Source: Flaviflagellibacter deserti (GTDB taxonomy: Bacteria; Pseudomonadota; Alphaproteobacteria; Rhizobiales; Methylopilaceae). Taken from it: 64,000 bases of DNA. The DNA lies in NCBI RefSeq assembly GCF_042652085.1, contig NZ_JBHSJF010000006.1:1-64000 (forward strand). The letters are read 5' to 3'. Made by a program: the position numbers and the translations under genes. This document shows positions 1-9,313 of this stretch, piece after piece; positions within the stretch are counted from its first letter, which is position 1, and each line of letters opens with the position of its first letter. The notes under the pieces are model-generated. The model was not told the origin of the DNA. It searched no databases and saw nothing but the letters and a program-made list of their open reading frames with translations.

Positions 1-931
1 GGCCGCATTGGCCTGGGAGCCGACGAAGACGGTTGAGTTTATAGTACCGGCTGGGACGGGCGGCGGCGCGGACCAGATGGCGCGGATGCTTCAGGGCGTG
101 ATCCAGAAGCACGAGCTGATGAACCAGCCTTTGGTGGTGATCAACAAGTCGGGCGGCGCTGGCGCCGAGGGCTTCATGGACGCCAAGGGCTCGGCGGGCA
201 ACGCCAACAAGATCATCATCACTTTGTCGAACCTGTTCACGACGCCGTTGGCGACGGGGGTTCCGTTCTCGTGGCAGGACCTGACGCCGGTGGCGATGCT
301 GGCGCTCGACGAGTTCGTGCTGTGGGTGAACGCGGAGAGCCCGTACAAGACGGCGGCGGAGTACATGGACGCGCTGAAGTCGGGCAAAGAGCAGTTCAAG
401 ATGGCCGGCACCGGCTCGAAGCAGGAAGACCAGATCATCACGGCGGCGCTGGAGCAGGCGTCTGGCGCGAAGTTCACCTATGTTCCGTACAAGGGCGGCG
501 GCGACGTCGCGGCGCAGCTGGTCGGCAACCACGTGACCTCGTCGGTGAACAATCCGATCGAGGCGGTGGCGCACTGGCGCGCCGGCAAGCTGCGTCCGCT
601 GTGCGTGTTCGACAGCAAGCGGCTCGACTACAAGGACGAGGTGGCGAACGGCCAGAGCTGGGGCGACATTCCGACCTGCAAGGAATCGGGCATCGACGTC
701 GAATACCTGATGCTGCGCGGCATCTTCATGCCGCCGGGCGTGACGCCGGACCAGGTCAAGTACTATGTCGACCTGTTCCAGAAGGTGCGCGAGACGCCGG
801 AGTGGAAGGACTTCATGGCCAAGGGCGCGTTCAACACGACGTTCCTGACCGGCGACGAATACAAGACCTGGGTGTCCGACGCGGCGACGCGGCACAAGGA
901 CCTGATGGTCAAGGCCGGCTTCGTGAAGTGA
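1..931 (+). CDS. tctC: TctC-family substrate-binding protein (5' truncated by window edge)
   Basis: This is the periplasmic solute-binding component of a tripartite tricarboxylate transporter (TTT). The reading frame is open to the first base of the window, so the signal peptide and true start lie upstream; the visible part begins near the mature N-terminus (WEPTKTVEFIVPAGTGGGAD, the usual first beta-strand and ligand loop). About 307 residues are visible, close to a mature TctC/Bug protein. It is followed by tctB and tctA and then by oxalate-degradation genes, so oxalate or a related dicarboxylate is the likely ligand, but that is inferred from context. A strong hairpin separates it from tctB, which would fit higher expression of the binding protein than of the membrane subunits. 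Confidence 0.9.
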   Translation, partial: AALAWEPTKTVEFIVPAGTGGGADQMARMLQGVIQKHELMNQPLVVINKSGGAGAEGFMDAKGSAGNANKIIITLSNLFTTPLATGVPFSWQDLTPVAMLALDEFVLWVNAESPYKTAAEYMDALKSGKEQFKMAGTGSKQEDQIITAALEQASGAKFTYVPYKGGGDVAAQLVGNHVTSSVNNPIEAVAHWRAGKLRPLCVFDSKRLDYKDEVANGQSWGDIPTCKESGIDVEYLMLRGIFMPPGVTPDQVKYYVDLFQKVRETPEWKDFMAKGAFNTTFLTGDEYKTWVSDAATRHKDLMVKAGFVK

Positions 932-942
932 TCTGATGATCC

Positions 943-978
943 CGCGCCCCGGAGCCTCATGGGCGGCTCCGGGGCGCG
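943..978 (+). terminator. Strong intercistronic hairpin between tctC and tctB
   Basis: A perfect 14-bp inverted repeat (943-956 with 965-978; arm CGCGCCCCGGAGCC, 8-nt loop) sits 12 bases after the tctC stop. It is followed by TTGTGTT, a poor U-tract. It could act as a partial terminator or a 3' stabiliser that keeps tctC message above tctBA. Confidence 0.65.
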
Positions 979-1044
979 TTGTGTTCGAGTATCCAGTTTT
1001 GCAATGCCAAGCACCGGTCTCAAAGAGCCGGGATCAGGGGGCGT

Positions 1045-1560
1045 ATGATGTCGCATGAAGCAGCGGGCGATCGGTCCGAGCACACGGTGTCGGTGCGCAC
1101 CGTGGACGTGGTGGTGGCGGTCCTGTTCATGGTCGTCGCGGCGGTGGTGATGTGGGACGCGCTGAGGATCGGCGCGGTCTGGGGGGTGGACGGTCCGGAT
1201 GCGGGCTACTTCCCGTTCTATATCGGTCTGTTGATGTTTTTGTCGTCGGCGGCGACGGCGGTGATGGCGGTGGTGACGAAGACGCCGGACCTGTCGAGCT
1301 TCGTCGAGCGCGGTCAGCTCGGCATGGTGCTGAAGGTGCTCGTTCCGACGGTGATCTACGTGGCGCTGATCCCGTTCCTCGGGCTTTACGCGGCGTCGGC
1401 GATCTTCATCGCCTTCTTCATGGCATGGATCGGCAAATACGGCCCGGTGACGATCGTCCCGGTGGCGATCGGGGTTCCGGTGTTCCTGTTCGTCTTGTTC
1501 GAGATCTGGTTCCTGGTTCCGCTGCCGAAGGGCCCGGTCGAGAACCTGCTCGGCTATTGA
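1045..1560 (+). CDS. tctB: TctB-family small membrane subunit of the TTT transporter
   Basis: This is the small membrane subunit of the transporter. The start at 1045 (ATGATG) is chosen because a purine-rich CAGGGGG lies just upstream and translation from there leads into a short polar N-terminus; an in-frame start at 979 lacks such a site. The 171-residue protein has a first membrane helix around residues 17-37 (VVVAVLFMVVAAVVMWDA), then a second near FPFYIGLLMFLSSAATAVMA and two more in the C-terminal half, the usual TctB four-helix plan. TctB proteins are poorly conserved, so the assignment rests on topology, length and its place between tctC and tctA. Confidence 0.85.
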   Translation: MMSHEAAGDRSEHTVSVRTVDVVVAVLFMVVAAVVMWDALRIGAVWGVDGPDAGYFPFYIGLLMFLSSAATAVMAVVTKTPDLSSFVERGQLGMVLKVLVPTVIYVALIPFLGLYAASAIFIAFFMAWIGKYGPVTIVPVAIGVPVFLFVLFEIWFLVPLPKGPVENLLGY

Positions 1561-1573
1561 TTTTGAGAAGGAC

Positions 1574-1600
1574 GGCGCGGGCTTCACGTCCGCCCGCGCC
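1574..1600 (+). terminator. Hairpin between tctB and tctA
   Basis: A 9-bp perfect inverted repeat (GGCGCGGGC at 1574-1582, GCCCGCGCC at 1592-1600, 9-nt loop) is followed by TTAG. It is probably a weak attenuator or processing hairpin rather than a full terminator, since tctA follows on the same strand. Confidence 0.5.
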
Positions 1601-1666
1601 TTAGGTCAACAACACAAGAAACTTCAGCCCGGCCTCCGTTGAGGGGCGGGCGCGTGGGAGGGGCCG

Positions 1667-3202
1667 TTGGACGCGTTCATGTCACTTATCGAAGGGTTCG
1701 GGGTCCTGGGCGACCCGATGAACATCTTCTACATGTTCCTGGGCGTTACGCTCGGTGTTCTGATCGGCGTTCTGCCGGGTCTTGGCGGCGCCAACGGCGT
1801 TGCGATCCTGTTGCCGCTGACGTTCGCGATGTCGCCGGTGTCGGCGATCATCATGCTGTCGTCGATCTACTGGGGGGCGCTGTTCGGCGGCGCGATCACC
1901 TCGGTGCTGTTCAACATCCCGGGCGAGCCGTGGTCGGTGGCGACCACCTTCGACGGCCATCCGATGGCGCAGAAGGGCCAGGCCGGCCAGGCGCTGACGG
2001 CGGCGTTCACCTCGTCGTTCTTCGGCGGCACGATCGCGGTGCTGCTCTTGACCTTCCTGGCGCCGGTGATCGCCGATTTTGCGCTGGAATTCGGTCCGGC
2101 GGAGTTCTTCGCGGTCTATCTCCTGACGTTCTGCTCGTTCGTCGGCATGGGCAAGGAATCGCCGTTCAAGGTGATCTCGGCGATGATGCTGGGCTTTGCG
2201 CTGGCGGCGGTCGGCATCGACACGGTGACCGGCCAGCTGCGCATGACCTTCGGCTCGATCGAGCTGTTGCGCGGCTTCGACTTCCTGATCGCGGTGATCG
2301 GCCTGTTCGGCGTCGGCGAGATCCTGCTGACGATCGAGGAGGGCCTGGCGTTCAAGGGCAAGACGGCGAAGATCTCGCCGACGATCGTGTGGCAGACCTG
2401 GAAGACGCTGCCGAAGTTCTGGGCGACGGCGATCCGCGGTTCGATCGTCGGCTGCTGGATGGGCATCACGCCGGGCGGCGCGACGCCGGCCTCGTTCATG
2501 TCCTACGGTCTGGCCAAACGGTTCTCGAAGCGCGGCCGGTTCTTCGGCACCGGCGAGATCGAGGGCGTGGTGGCGCCGGAATGCGCGGCGCATGCGGCGG
2601 GCACCTCGGCGCTGCTGCCGATGCTGACGCTCGGCATTCCCGGTTCGCCGACGGCGGCGGTGATGCTCGGCGGCCTCTTGATCTGGGGTCTGCAGCCGGG
2701 TCCGCTGCTGTTCGTCGAGCAGAAGGAGTTCGTCTGGGGCCTGATCGCCTCGATCTATCTCGGCAATCTGGCCGGCCTGATCGTGGTGTTGACGACGGTG
2801 CCGATCTTCGCCTCGATCCTGCGCATTCCGTTCTCGATCATCGCGCCGGTCATCCTGGTCATCTGCGCGGTCGGCGCCTACACGGTGCACAACGCGTTCG
2901 GCGACATCGCGGTGATGCTGGTGTTCGGCGTGCTCGGCTATCTGTTCAAGAAGCTGAACTATCCGCTGGCGCCTTTGGTGCTCGCGCTCGTCCTCGGCGA
3001 CATGGCTGAATCGGCGTTCCGCCAGTCGATGCTGGTGTCGAACGGCGATGTGCGGGTGTTCTGGTCGAACTGGCTGGTCGGCACGCTGGTGACCCTGGCG
3101 CTGCTGATGCTGGTGTGGCCGCTGATCTCGATGCTGATCGCCCGGGTGCGCGGCAAGAAGGACGAGGACGACGGCGAGGTCGAGACGGTCGCCAGCCACT
3201 GA
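1667..3202 (+). CDS. tctA: TctA-family large membrane subunit of the TTT transporter
   Basis: This is the large permease subunit, 511 residues, the normal length for TctA. It is highly hydrophobic with about 11-12 membrane spans and carries the TctA glycine-rich signatures GVLPGLGGANG (about residues 34-44) and LTLGIPGSPTAAVMLGG in the second half, the duplicated motif thought to line the substrate path. The TTG start at 1667 is preferred because GGGAGGGG ends four bases before it; the ATG at 1679 is 16 bases from that site. The C-terminus is polar and charged (KKDEDDGEVE). A clear terminator follows. Family function is proton- or sodium-coupled carboxylate uptake; the substrate here is not shown by sequence. 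Confidence 0.93.
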   Translation: MDAFMSLIEGFGVLGDPMNIFYMFLGVTLGVLIGVLPGLGGANGVAILLPLTFAMSPVSAIIMLSSIYWGALFGGAITSVLFNIPGEPWSVATTFDGHPMAQKGQAGQALTAAFTSSFFGGTIAVLLLTFLAPVIADFALEFGPAEFFAVYLLTFCSFVGMGKESPFKVISAMMLGFALAAVGIDTVTGQLRMTFGSIELLRGFDFLIAVIGLFGVGEILLTIEEGLAFKGKTAKISPTIVWQTWKTLPKFWATAIRGSIVGCWMGITPGGATPASFMSYGLAKRFSKRGRFFGTGEIEGVVAPECAAHAAGTSALLPMLTLGIPGSPTAAVMLGGLLIWGLQPGPLLFVEQKEFVWGLIASIYLGNLAGLIVVLTTVPIFASILRIPFSIIAPVILVICAVGAYTVHNAFGDIAVMLVFGVLGYLFKKLNYPLAPLVLALVLGDMAESAFRQSMLVSNGDVRVFWSNWLVGTLVTLALLMLVWPLISMLIARVRGKKDEDDGEVETVASH

Positions 3203-3231
3203 GCGACGGCCGGATCCGGCCCGGATTGACG

Positions 3232-3260
3232 AAGGGCGCGGAGCGATCCGCGCCCTTTTT
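3232..3260 (+). terminator. Rho-independent terminator after tctA
   Basis: A 10-bp perfect stem (AAGGGCGCGG at 3232-3241, CCGCGCCCTT at 3248-3257), 6-nt loop AGCGAT and a five-T run ending at 3260. It closes the tctCBA unit and separates it from the convergent CBS gene. Confidence 0.9.
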
Positions 3261-3267
3261 GCGAGGC

Positions 3268-3681
3268 TCAGGCCTTCAGCTCGGCGAGCGTGAGGCCGAT
3301 GAAATCGCGGATGGAGACGACGCCGATGAGGGTTGTGCCGTCGACGACGGGGACATGGCGGATCTGGTGGTCCTGCATCAGGGCGAGCACGGTCGCGAGA
3401 TCGTCGGCCGGGCGGCAGGCGACGACGCCCTTCGACATCAGCGCCGCGACCGGCCGTTTGAGGACGGCGGGGCCGTGGGCGACGATGGCGTGGAGGAGGT
3501 CGCGCTCGGAGAAGACGCCGACGAGGGTGTCGCCCTCGTTGCCGACCTCGTCCTTGACGACGAGGGCGCCGATGTTCTCGCGGCTCATCAGCCGGGCGGC
3601 GGTCTCGACGGTCTCGTCCATGCGCGCGGTCAGGATGCGGGTCGGCTTGGTCCGCAGGAGGTCGGCGACGGTCATGCTCAT
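3268..3681 (-). CDS. CBS-domain-pair protein
   Basis: A 137-residue protein made almost wholly of two CBS domains: about residues 4-62 (ADLLRTKPTRILTARMDETV through LVGVFSERDLLHAI) and 75-133 (VAALMSKGVVACRPADDLAT through LIGVVSIRDFIGLT). CBS pairs usually bind adenosine nucleotides and act as energy or ligand sensors. The start at 3681 is selected from an upstream AAGGGA about eight bases away; a longer in-frame extension has a proline-rich low-quality N-terminus. It lies between the transporter and the GntR regulator but points the opposite way, so a role in oxalate metabolism is only possible, not shown. Confidence 0.85.
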   Translation of the reverse strand: MSMTVADLLRTKPTRILTARMDETVETAARLMSRENIGALVVKDEVGNEGDTLVGVFSERDLLHAIVAHGPAVLKRPVAALMSKGVVACRPADDLATVLALMQDHQIRHVPVVDGTTLIGVVSIRDFIGLTLAELKA

Positions 3682-3879
3682 CACTGGGTTCCCTTGGTCG
3701 TATCCCCTTGGCGCCATTGGCTCTGCGGCCGGTCGCCCGGCGACGAGCGTGGGCGGCGGCGGAAAGGCTGTCAATCGGCGCGGCGACGCCGATATCGGGG
3801 CGGATTCGCGCGCTTCGGCGCCGAGGAGAGGGGCGGGGCGTGACGCGCTGATGAAATCTCCATTGCACCGTCATCTGGC

Positions 3880-3895
3880 ATACAGTAGACGGTAT
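3880..3895. promoter_or_regulatory. Candidate GntR operator upstream of the regulator gene
   Basis: An inverted repeat ATAC-N8-GTAT lies 65 bases upstream of the GntR gene start, inside an AT-richer stretch of an otherwise GC-rich gap. FCD-type GntR proteins bind short inverted repeats of this size near their own promoters. The half-sites are only four bases, so this is a weak prediction. Confidence 0.35.
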
Positions 3896-3960
3896 TTTAA
3901 CAGGTGCCCGCCGCGCGCGGCGCGGTGCCCGGTCCATGAAGGTCTAGGGAAGTAACCCGG

Positions 3961-4656
3961 TTGCAGAACCTGGCGTCACCCATGCTTCGCATCGAACCGC
4001 TCGGCGTCAACGTCAGCCTGCGGACGCTCGCCTATGACGCCTTGAAGAAGGCGATCATGGAGATGGACATCTACGGCCACGAACAGCCGATCCGGCTCGA
4101 CGAGCGGCAGCTGTCGCAGGGGCTCGGGGTCAGCCGCACCCCGATCCGCGAGGCGATCACGCTGCTGGAGCAGGAGGGCTTCGTCCGCTCGGTGCCCAGG
4201 CGCGGCATCTTCGTGGTCAGGAAGACCAAGGCCGAGATCCTCGAGACGATCACGGTGTGGGCGGCGCTCGAGAGCATGGCGGCGCGGCTCGCCTGCACGG
4301 CGGCCTCCGACAAGGACCTCAAGGGCCTGCGCAAGCTCTACGGCTCGGAGAACGATCCCGACGGCGCCGACGTCAACGATTATTCGCAGAAGAACATCGC
4401 CTTCCACCAGACGGTGATCCGGCTCGGCGGCAACAGCCTGATCGTCGACCTGGCGCAGAACCTGATCCTGCACATGCGGGCGATCCGGGCGGTGTCGGTG
4501 CGCCAGGAGGGCCGGCTCGAGACCTCGCGGCGCGAGCATGCCGGGATCATCGCGGCGCTGGAAGAGCGCGACGCCGACCGCGCCGAGCTTCTGGTGCGCG
4601 AGCATACATTGGGCTTGGCCGCTCATGTCGAGCGGCATGGAGTGTTCCCGGAGTGA
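3961..4656 (+). CDS. GntR family transcriptional regulator (FCD subfamily)
   Basis: A 231-residue regulator. Residues about 18-85 form the winged helix-turn-helix (ALKKAIMEMDI, LDERQLSQGLGVSRTPIREA, then LLEQEGFVRSVPRRGIFV), and residues about 95-225 form the all-helical FCD ligand domain with conserved polar residues (FHQTVIRLGGN, ARRE-like REHAGIIAAL, HTLGLAAHVERH) that usually coordinate a metal and a carboxylate ligand. The TTG start at 3961 follows AGGGAAG by eight bases; an ATG at 3982 is the alternative. It directly precedes oxc and frc, so it is the probable local regulator of oxalate or transporter genes, with an acid or acyl-CoA as effector. Confidence 0.88.
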   Translation: MQNLASPMLRIEPLGVNVSLRTLAYDALKKAIMEMDIYGHEQPIRLDERQLSQGLGVSRTPIREAITLLEQEGFVRSVPRRGIFVVRKTKAEILETITVWAALESMAARLACTAASDKDLKGLRKLYGSENDPDGADVNDYSQKNIAFHQTVIRLGGNSLIVDLAQNLILHMRAIRAVSVRQEGRLETSRREHAGIIAALEERDADRAELLVREHTLGLAAHVERHGVFPE

Positions 4657-4795
4657 GCGAGGCCTGACGGCCCCGCGCCCGGCGCTTCGAACGGCTGGTC
4701 CGGATCGAGCGGCACGGGCAGGGGCTTCCGGCCAGGGGCGACGAAGCCCGAGCGCATCAGGGACCAAGGGAAACGGTTTTTGAAGGAGGGCGTCC

Positions 4796-6550
4796 ATGGT
4801 GACGACTGTGGAGAAGGTAAAAGAGATGGCGATGGCCGAGGCGGATTCCGGCCAGGAGCTGACGGATGGCTTCCATCTCGTCATCGACGCGCTGAAGCTG
4901 AACGGCATCACCAACATCTATGGTGTGCCGGGCATTCCGATCACCGATCTCGGCCGCCTCGCGCAGGCCGAGGGGATGCGGGTGATCTCGTTCCGCCACG
5001 AGCAGAACGCCGGCAATGCGGCGGCGATCGCCGGCTTTTTGACCAAGAAGCCGGGCATCTGCCTGACGGTGTCGGCACCGGGCTTCCTCAACGGCCTGAC
5101 CGCGCTCGCCAACGCCACCACCAATTGCTTCCCGATGATCCTGATCTCGGGCTCCTCGGAGCGCGAGATCGTCGACCTGCAGCAGGGCGACTATGAGGAG
5201 ATGGACCAGCTGGCGATCGCCAAGCCGCTGTGCAAGGCGGCGTTCCGCGTCCTGCACGCCGAGGACATCGGCATCGCGGTCGCCCGCGCGATCCGCGCCG
5301 CGGTCTCCGGCCGTCCCGGCGGCGTCTATCTCGATCTGCCGGCGAAACTGTTCAGCCAGGTGCTCGACGCCGACAAGGGCGCCAAATCGCTGGTCAAGGT
5401 GATCGACGCCGCGCCGGCGCAGCTGCCGGCGCCGTCGGCGATCAAGCGTGCGCTCGACGTCCTGAAATCGGCCAAGCGGCCGCTGATCATCCTCGGCAAG
5501 GGCGCCGCCTATGCCCAGGCCGATCAGGAGATCCGCTCGTTCGTCGAGAAGTCCGGCATTCCGTTCCTGCAGATGAGCATGGCCAAGGGCCTGTTGCCGG
5601 ACACCCATCCGCAATCGGCCGGCGCGGCGCGCTCGACCGCGCTGAAGGATTCGGACGTCGTGCTCTTGGTCGGCGCCCGCCTCAACTGGCTCTTGAGCCA
5701 CGGCAAGGGCAAGACCTGGGGCGAGCCGGGCTCGAAGCAGTTCATCCAGATCGACATCGAGCCGAAGGAGATGGATTCCAACGTCGAGATCGTCGCCCCG
5801 GTGGTCGGCGATATCGGCTCGTGCATCTCAGCTTTGCTCGATGGCATCGACGGCAAATGGCAGGCGCCGCCGGCCGACTGGATCGAGGCGATCCGCTCGA
5901 AGAAGGACGCCAACATCGCCAAGATGGCGCCGAAGCTGATGAAGAACTCGGCGCCGATGGACTTCCACTCGGCGCTCGGCGCGCTCAGGACGGTGATCAA
6001 GGAGCGTCCCGACGCGATCCTGGTCAACGAGGGCGCCAACACGCTCGACCTCGCCCGCGGCATCATCGACATGTACGAGCCGCGCAAGCGCCTCGACGTC
6101 GGCACCTGGGGGGTGATGGGCATCGGCATGGGCTTCGCCGTCGGCGCCGCGGTCGAGACCGGCAAGCCGGTGCTGGCGATCGAGGGCGACAGTGCGTTCG
6201 GCTTCTCCGGCATGGAGGTCGAGACGATCTGCCGCTACGACCTGCCGGTGACGATCGTGGTGTTCAACAACAACGGCATCTACCGCGGCACCGACACCGA
6301 CCCGCACGGCCGTGATCCCGGCACCACCGTGTTCGTCAAGGACAGTCGCTACGACCTGATGATGGAGGCGTTCGGCGGCAAGGGCGTCCACGTCACCACC
6401 CCCGACGAGCTCAAGCGCGCCGTCGACGAAGCGATGGACTCGGGCAAGCCGACCCTGATCAACGCCGCCATCGACCCGGAAGCAGGTTCCGAATCCGGCA
6501 ATATCGGAAACCTCAACCCGCAATCCGTCGTCAAAAAGAAGAGCGCGTAA
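4796..6550 (+). CDS. oxc: Oxalyl-CoA decarboxylase
   Basis: Thiamine-diphosphate enzyme that decarboxylates oxalyl-CoA to formyl-CoA and CO2. The 584 residues match the family length (about 570). Glu69 in FRHEQNAGNAA is the ThDP-activating glutamate; the metal/ThDP motif runs from GDSAFGF (464-470) to FNNNGIYRG (490-498), including the GDS variant typical of OXC rather than GDG. The middle domain (about 195-360) contains IILGKGAAYA. The C-terminus, rich in Gly, Ser and Lys, is the segment that closes over substrate in this family. GAAGGAGGG lies five bases before the ATG. Together with frc it forms the standard oxalate degradation pair. Confidence 0.97.
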   Translation: MVTTVEKVKEMAMAEADSGQELTDGFHLVIDALKLNGITNIYGVPGIPITDLGRLAQAEGMRVISFRHEQNAGNAAAIAGFLTKKPGICLTVSAPGFLNGLTALANATTNCFPMILISGSSEREIVDLQQGDYEEMDQLAIAKPLCKAAFRVLHAEDIGIAVARAIRAAVSGRPGGVYLDLPAKLFSQVLDADKGAKSLVKVIDAAPAQLPAPSAIKRALDVLKSAKRPLIILGKGAAYAQADQEIRSFVEKSGIPFLQMSMAKGLLPDTHPQSAGAARSTALKDSDVVLLVGARLNWLLSHGKGKTWGEPGSKQFIQIDIEPKEMDSNVEIVAPVVGDIGSCISALLDGIDGKWQAPPADWIEAIRSKKDANIAKMAPKLMKNSAPMDFHSALGALRTVIKERPDAILVNEGANTLDLARGIIDMYEPRKRLDVGTWGVMGIGMGFAVGAAVETGKPVLAIEGDSAFGFSGMEVETICRYDLPVTIVVFNNNGIYRGTDTDPHGRDPGTTVFVKDSRYDLMMEAFGGKGVHVTTPDELKRAVDEAMDSGKPTLINAAIDPEAGSESGNIGNLNPQSVVKKKSA

Positions 6551-6559
6551 GCAAAACGA

Positions 6560-6643
6560 CCGGCCAAAAGGCCGGCGTGAAACAACAAGCCGGTTCGCCG
6601 GAAACAAGAAAAGGCGGCCTGTCCTCAACGAAGGACAGGCCGC
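6560..6643 (+). other. Tandem hairpins in the oxc-frc intergenic region
   Basis: Two perfect inverted repeats occupy this 132-bp gap: CCGGCC-AAAA-GGCCGG (6560-6575) and a 12-bp stem GCGGCCTGTCCT (6614-6625) with AGGACAGGCCGC (6632-6643) around a 6-nt loop. Neither has a U-tract, so they are more likely mRNA-processing or stability hairpins than terminators. frc has its own ribosome site (GAGAGGA) downstream. Confidence 0.55.
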
Positions 6644-6682
6644 TTCGGGGACCATTCGAATTAAGGTCGAGAGGAACAGAAG

Positions 6683-7960
6683 ATGGGCAAAGCGCTAGAC
6701 GGCGTCCGCGTTCTCGACTTCACCCATGTCCAGTCCGGCCCGACCTGCACGCAGCTTCTGGCGTGGTTCGGTGCGGACGTGATCAAGGTGGAGCGTCCGG
6801 GCGAGGGTGACATCACCCGCTCACAGCTGCGCGACATTCCGAATGTCGACAGTCTGTATTTCACCATGCTGAACTCGAACAAGCGTTCGATCACGCTGGA
6901 TACCAAGAACCCTCAGGGCAAGAAGGTCCTCGAGGAGCTCATCAAGATCTGCGACGTGATGGTCGAGAATTTCGCCCCGGGCGTGCTCGACCGCATGGGA
7001 CTGACCTGGGAGCGTATCCAGGAGATCAATCCGCGCATCATCGTTGCGTCGGTCAAGGGCTTCGGCCCCGGTCCGTTCGAGGACTGCAAGGTCTATGAGA
7101 ACGTCGCCCAGTGCACCGGCGGCTCGGCGTCCACCACGGGTTTCCGTGACGGCCTGCCGATGGTCACCGGTTCGCAGATCGGCGATTCCGGCACGGGTCT
7201 CCACCTCGCGCTCGGCATCGTCACGGCGCTTTACCAGCGTACTCTGACCGGCAAGGGCCAGCGCGTCCTCGCCGCCATGCAGGATGCTGTGCTGAACCTC
7301 TGCCGCGTCAAGCTGCGCGACCAGCAGCGCCTCCAGCGCGGTCCGCTCCAGGAATACAGCCAGTTCGGCGAAGGCATCCCGTTCGGCGATGCCGTTCCGC
7401 GCGCGGGCAACGATTCCGGTGGCGGTCAGCCGGGCCGCATCCTGAAGTGCAAGGGCTGGGAAACCGACCCGAACGCCTACATCTATTTCATCACCCAGGC
7501 CCAGGTCTGGGACAAGGTCTGCACCGTCATCGGCAAGGAAGAGTGGATCAACGATCCCGAATTCGCCAAGCCGGCGCAGCGCCTGCCGAAGCTGAACTTC
7601 ATCTTCGCGACGATCGAAGAATGGACCATGACCAAGACCAAGTTCGAGGTCATGGACATCCTCAACAAGTACGACATCCCCTGCGGTCCGATCCTGTCCA
7701 TGAAGGAGATCGCCGAGGATCAGTCGCTCTATGCGACGGGTACGCTTGTCGAGGTCGATCATCCGACGCGCGGCGCCTACATCACGGTCGGCAATCCGAT
7801 CAAGCTGTCGGACAACGACGTTCAGGTCGAACGTTCGCCACTGCTCGGCGAGCACACGGACGAGATCCTCGCTTCGGTGCTCGGCTTCGACGAAGAGCAG
7901 ATCACCGAGATCAAGGCCTCGGGCGCAACCGGCGAACCGGTTCGCCAGGCGGCCGAGTAA
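6683..7960 (+). CDS. frc: Formyl-CoA:oxalate CoA-transferase
   Basis: Family III CoA-transferase that moves CoA from formyl-CoA to oxalate, giving oxalyl-CoA for Oxc and releasing formate. The 425-residue length fits (about 428). Visible active-site features are Gln17 in the N-terminal signature (DFTHVQSGPTCTQLLAWFG), the catalytic aspartate Asp168 in GSQIGDSGTGLHL, and the flexible glycine loop SGGGQPG (245-251) that shields the aspartyl-CoA intermediate. These match the residues established for the Oxalobacter enzyme (Gln17, Asp169, glycine loop). It follows oxc by 132 bases and precedes sucCD. Confidence 0.97.
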   Translation: MGKALDGVRVLDFTHVQSGPTCTQLLAWFGADVIKVERPGEGDITRSQLRDIPNVDSLYFTMLNSNKRSITLDTKNPQGKKVLEELIKICDVMVENFAPGVLDRMGLTWERIQEINPRIIVASVKGFGPGPFEDCKVYENVAQCTGGSASTTGFRDGLPMVTGSQIGDSGTGLHLALGIVTALYQRTLTGKGQRVLAAMQDAVLNLCRVKLRDQQRLQRGPLQEYSQFGEGIPFGDAVPRAGNDSGGGQPGRILKCKGWETDPNAYIYFITQAQVWDKVCTVIGKEEWINDPEFAKPAQRLPKLNFIFATIEEWTMTKTKFEVMDILNKYDIPCGPILSMKEIAEDQSLYATGTLVEVDHPTRGAYITVGNPIKLSDNDVQVERSPLLGEHTDEILASVLGFDEEQITEIKASGATGEPVRQAAE

Positions 7961-7978
7961 GGTCTCAGCAGGTACGGG

Positions 7979-7998
7979 CCCTTCGCCGCGGCGAAGGG
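7979..7998 (+). terminator. Palindromic hairpin after frc
   Basis: A perfect 20-bp palindrome (CCCTTCGCCG followed by its complement) starts 18 bases after the frc stop. There is no T-run, only GGTTCG. It may be a weak terminator or an mRNA 3' end separating frc from sucC. Confidence 0.45.
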
Positions 7999-8114
7999 TT
8001 CGATCCCTGCGTGTCCTTGTCCATTCCTACATCCTTGAAAATTAACGCGGACCGCTTCCGTGCGCGTGCGGCCGCGTTTATGACAACTCGCGATAACCTC
8101 GAAGGGGGGTCTCG

Positions 8115-9313
8115 ATGAACATCCACGAATATCAGGCGAAAGCCATCCTGAAGGAGTACGGCGCTCCGGTCTCGCGCGGCATTCCCGCGTTCACGCCGGA
8201 CGAGGCCGAAAAGGCCGCGCACGAACTCGGCGGCCCGGTGTGGGTCGTCAAGTCCCAGATCCACGCCGGCGGCCGCGGCAAGGGCAAGTTCAAGGAACTG
8301 CCGGCGGATGCGAAGGGCGGCGTTCGCGTCGTCAAGAGCGTCCAGGACGTCAAGGCATCCGCTCAGGAAATGCTCGGCAACACGCTGGTCACGATCCAGA
8401 CCGGCGAGGCCGGCAAGCAGGTCAACCGCCTCTACATCGAGGAAGGCGCGGCGATCGACAAGGAATTCTACCTGTCGATGCTGATCGACCGCGTGACCAG
8501 CCGCGTGGCCTTTGTCGTCTCGACCGAGGGCGGCATGGACATCGAGGACGTCGCTCATTCGACCCCCGAGAAGATCGTGACCTTCTCCGTCGATCCGGCA
8601 ACCGGCATCCAGCCGCTGCACGGCCGCAAGGTCGCCAAGGCGCTGAACCTTTCGGGCGACCTCGCCAAGCAGGCCGAAGCCCTCGTGAAGCAGCTCTATG
8701 CCGCCTTCACGGACAAGGATATGGCGATGCTCGAGATCAACCCGCTGGTCGTCACCAATGACGGCAAGCTGAAAGTGCTCGACGCCAAGGTCTCGTTCGA
8801 CTCGAACGCGATCTACCGTCATCCGGAAGTCGCCGCACTGCGCGACGAGACGGAAGAGGACGCCAAGGAGATCGAGGCGTCGAAATACGATCTCAGCTAC
8901 ATCGCGCTCGACGGCTCGATCGGTTGCATGGTCAACGGCGCCGGTCTCGCAATGGCCACGATGGACATCATCAAGCTCTACGGCGCCGAACCGGCGAACT
9001 TCCTCGATGTCGGCGGCGGCGCCACCAAGGAGCGTGTCACCGCTGCCTTCAAGATCATCACCGCCGATCCGGCCGTGAAGGGCATCCTGGTCAACATCTT
9101 CGGCGGCATCATGCGCTGCGACGTCATTGCCGACGGCGTGATCGCGGCCGTGAAGGAAGTCGGCCTGAAGGTTCCGCTCGTCGTTCGCCTCGAAGGCACC
9201 AATGTCGAGGCCGGCAAGAAGCTGATTTCGGAGTCCGGCCTGAACGTCATCGCGGCTGATGACCTCGACGATGCCGCCCAGAAGATCGTCAAGGCCGTGA
9301 AGGAGGCCGCGTA

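Noticed and set aside
1682..3937. A 751-codon frame antisense to tctA
   Set aside because: Arg/His-rich low-complexity product spanning tctA, a terminator and the CBS gene; no homology signal. Shadow of biased codons.
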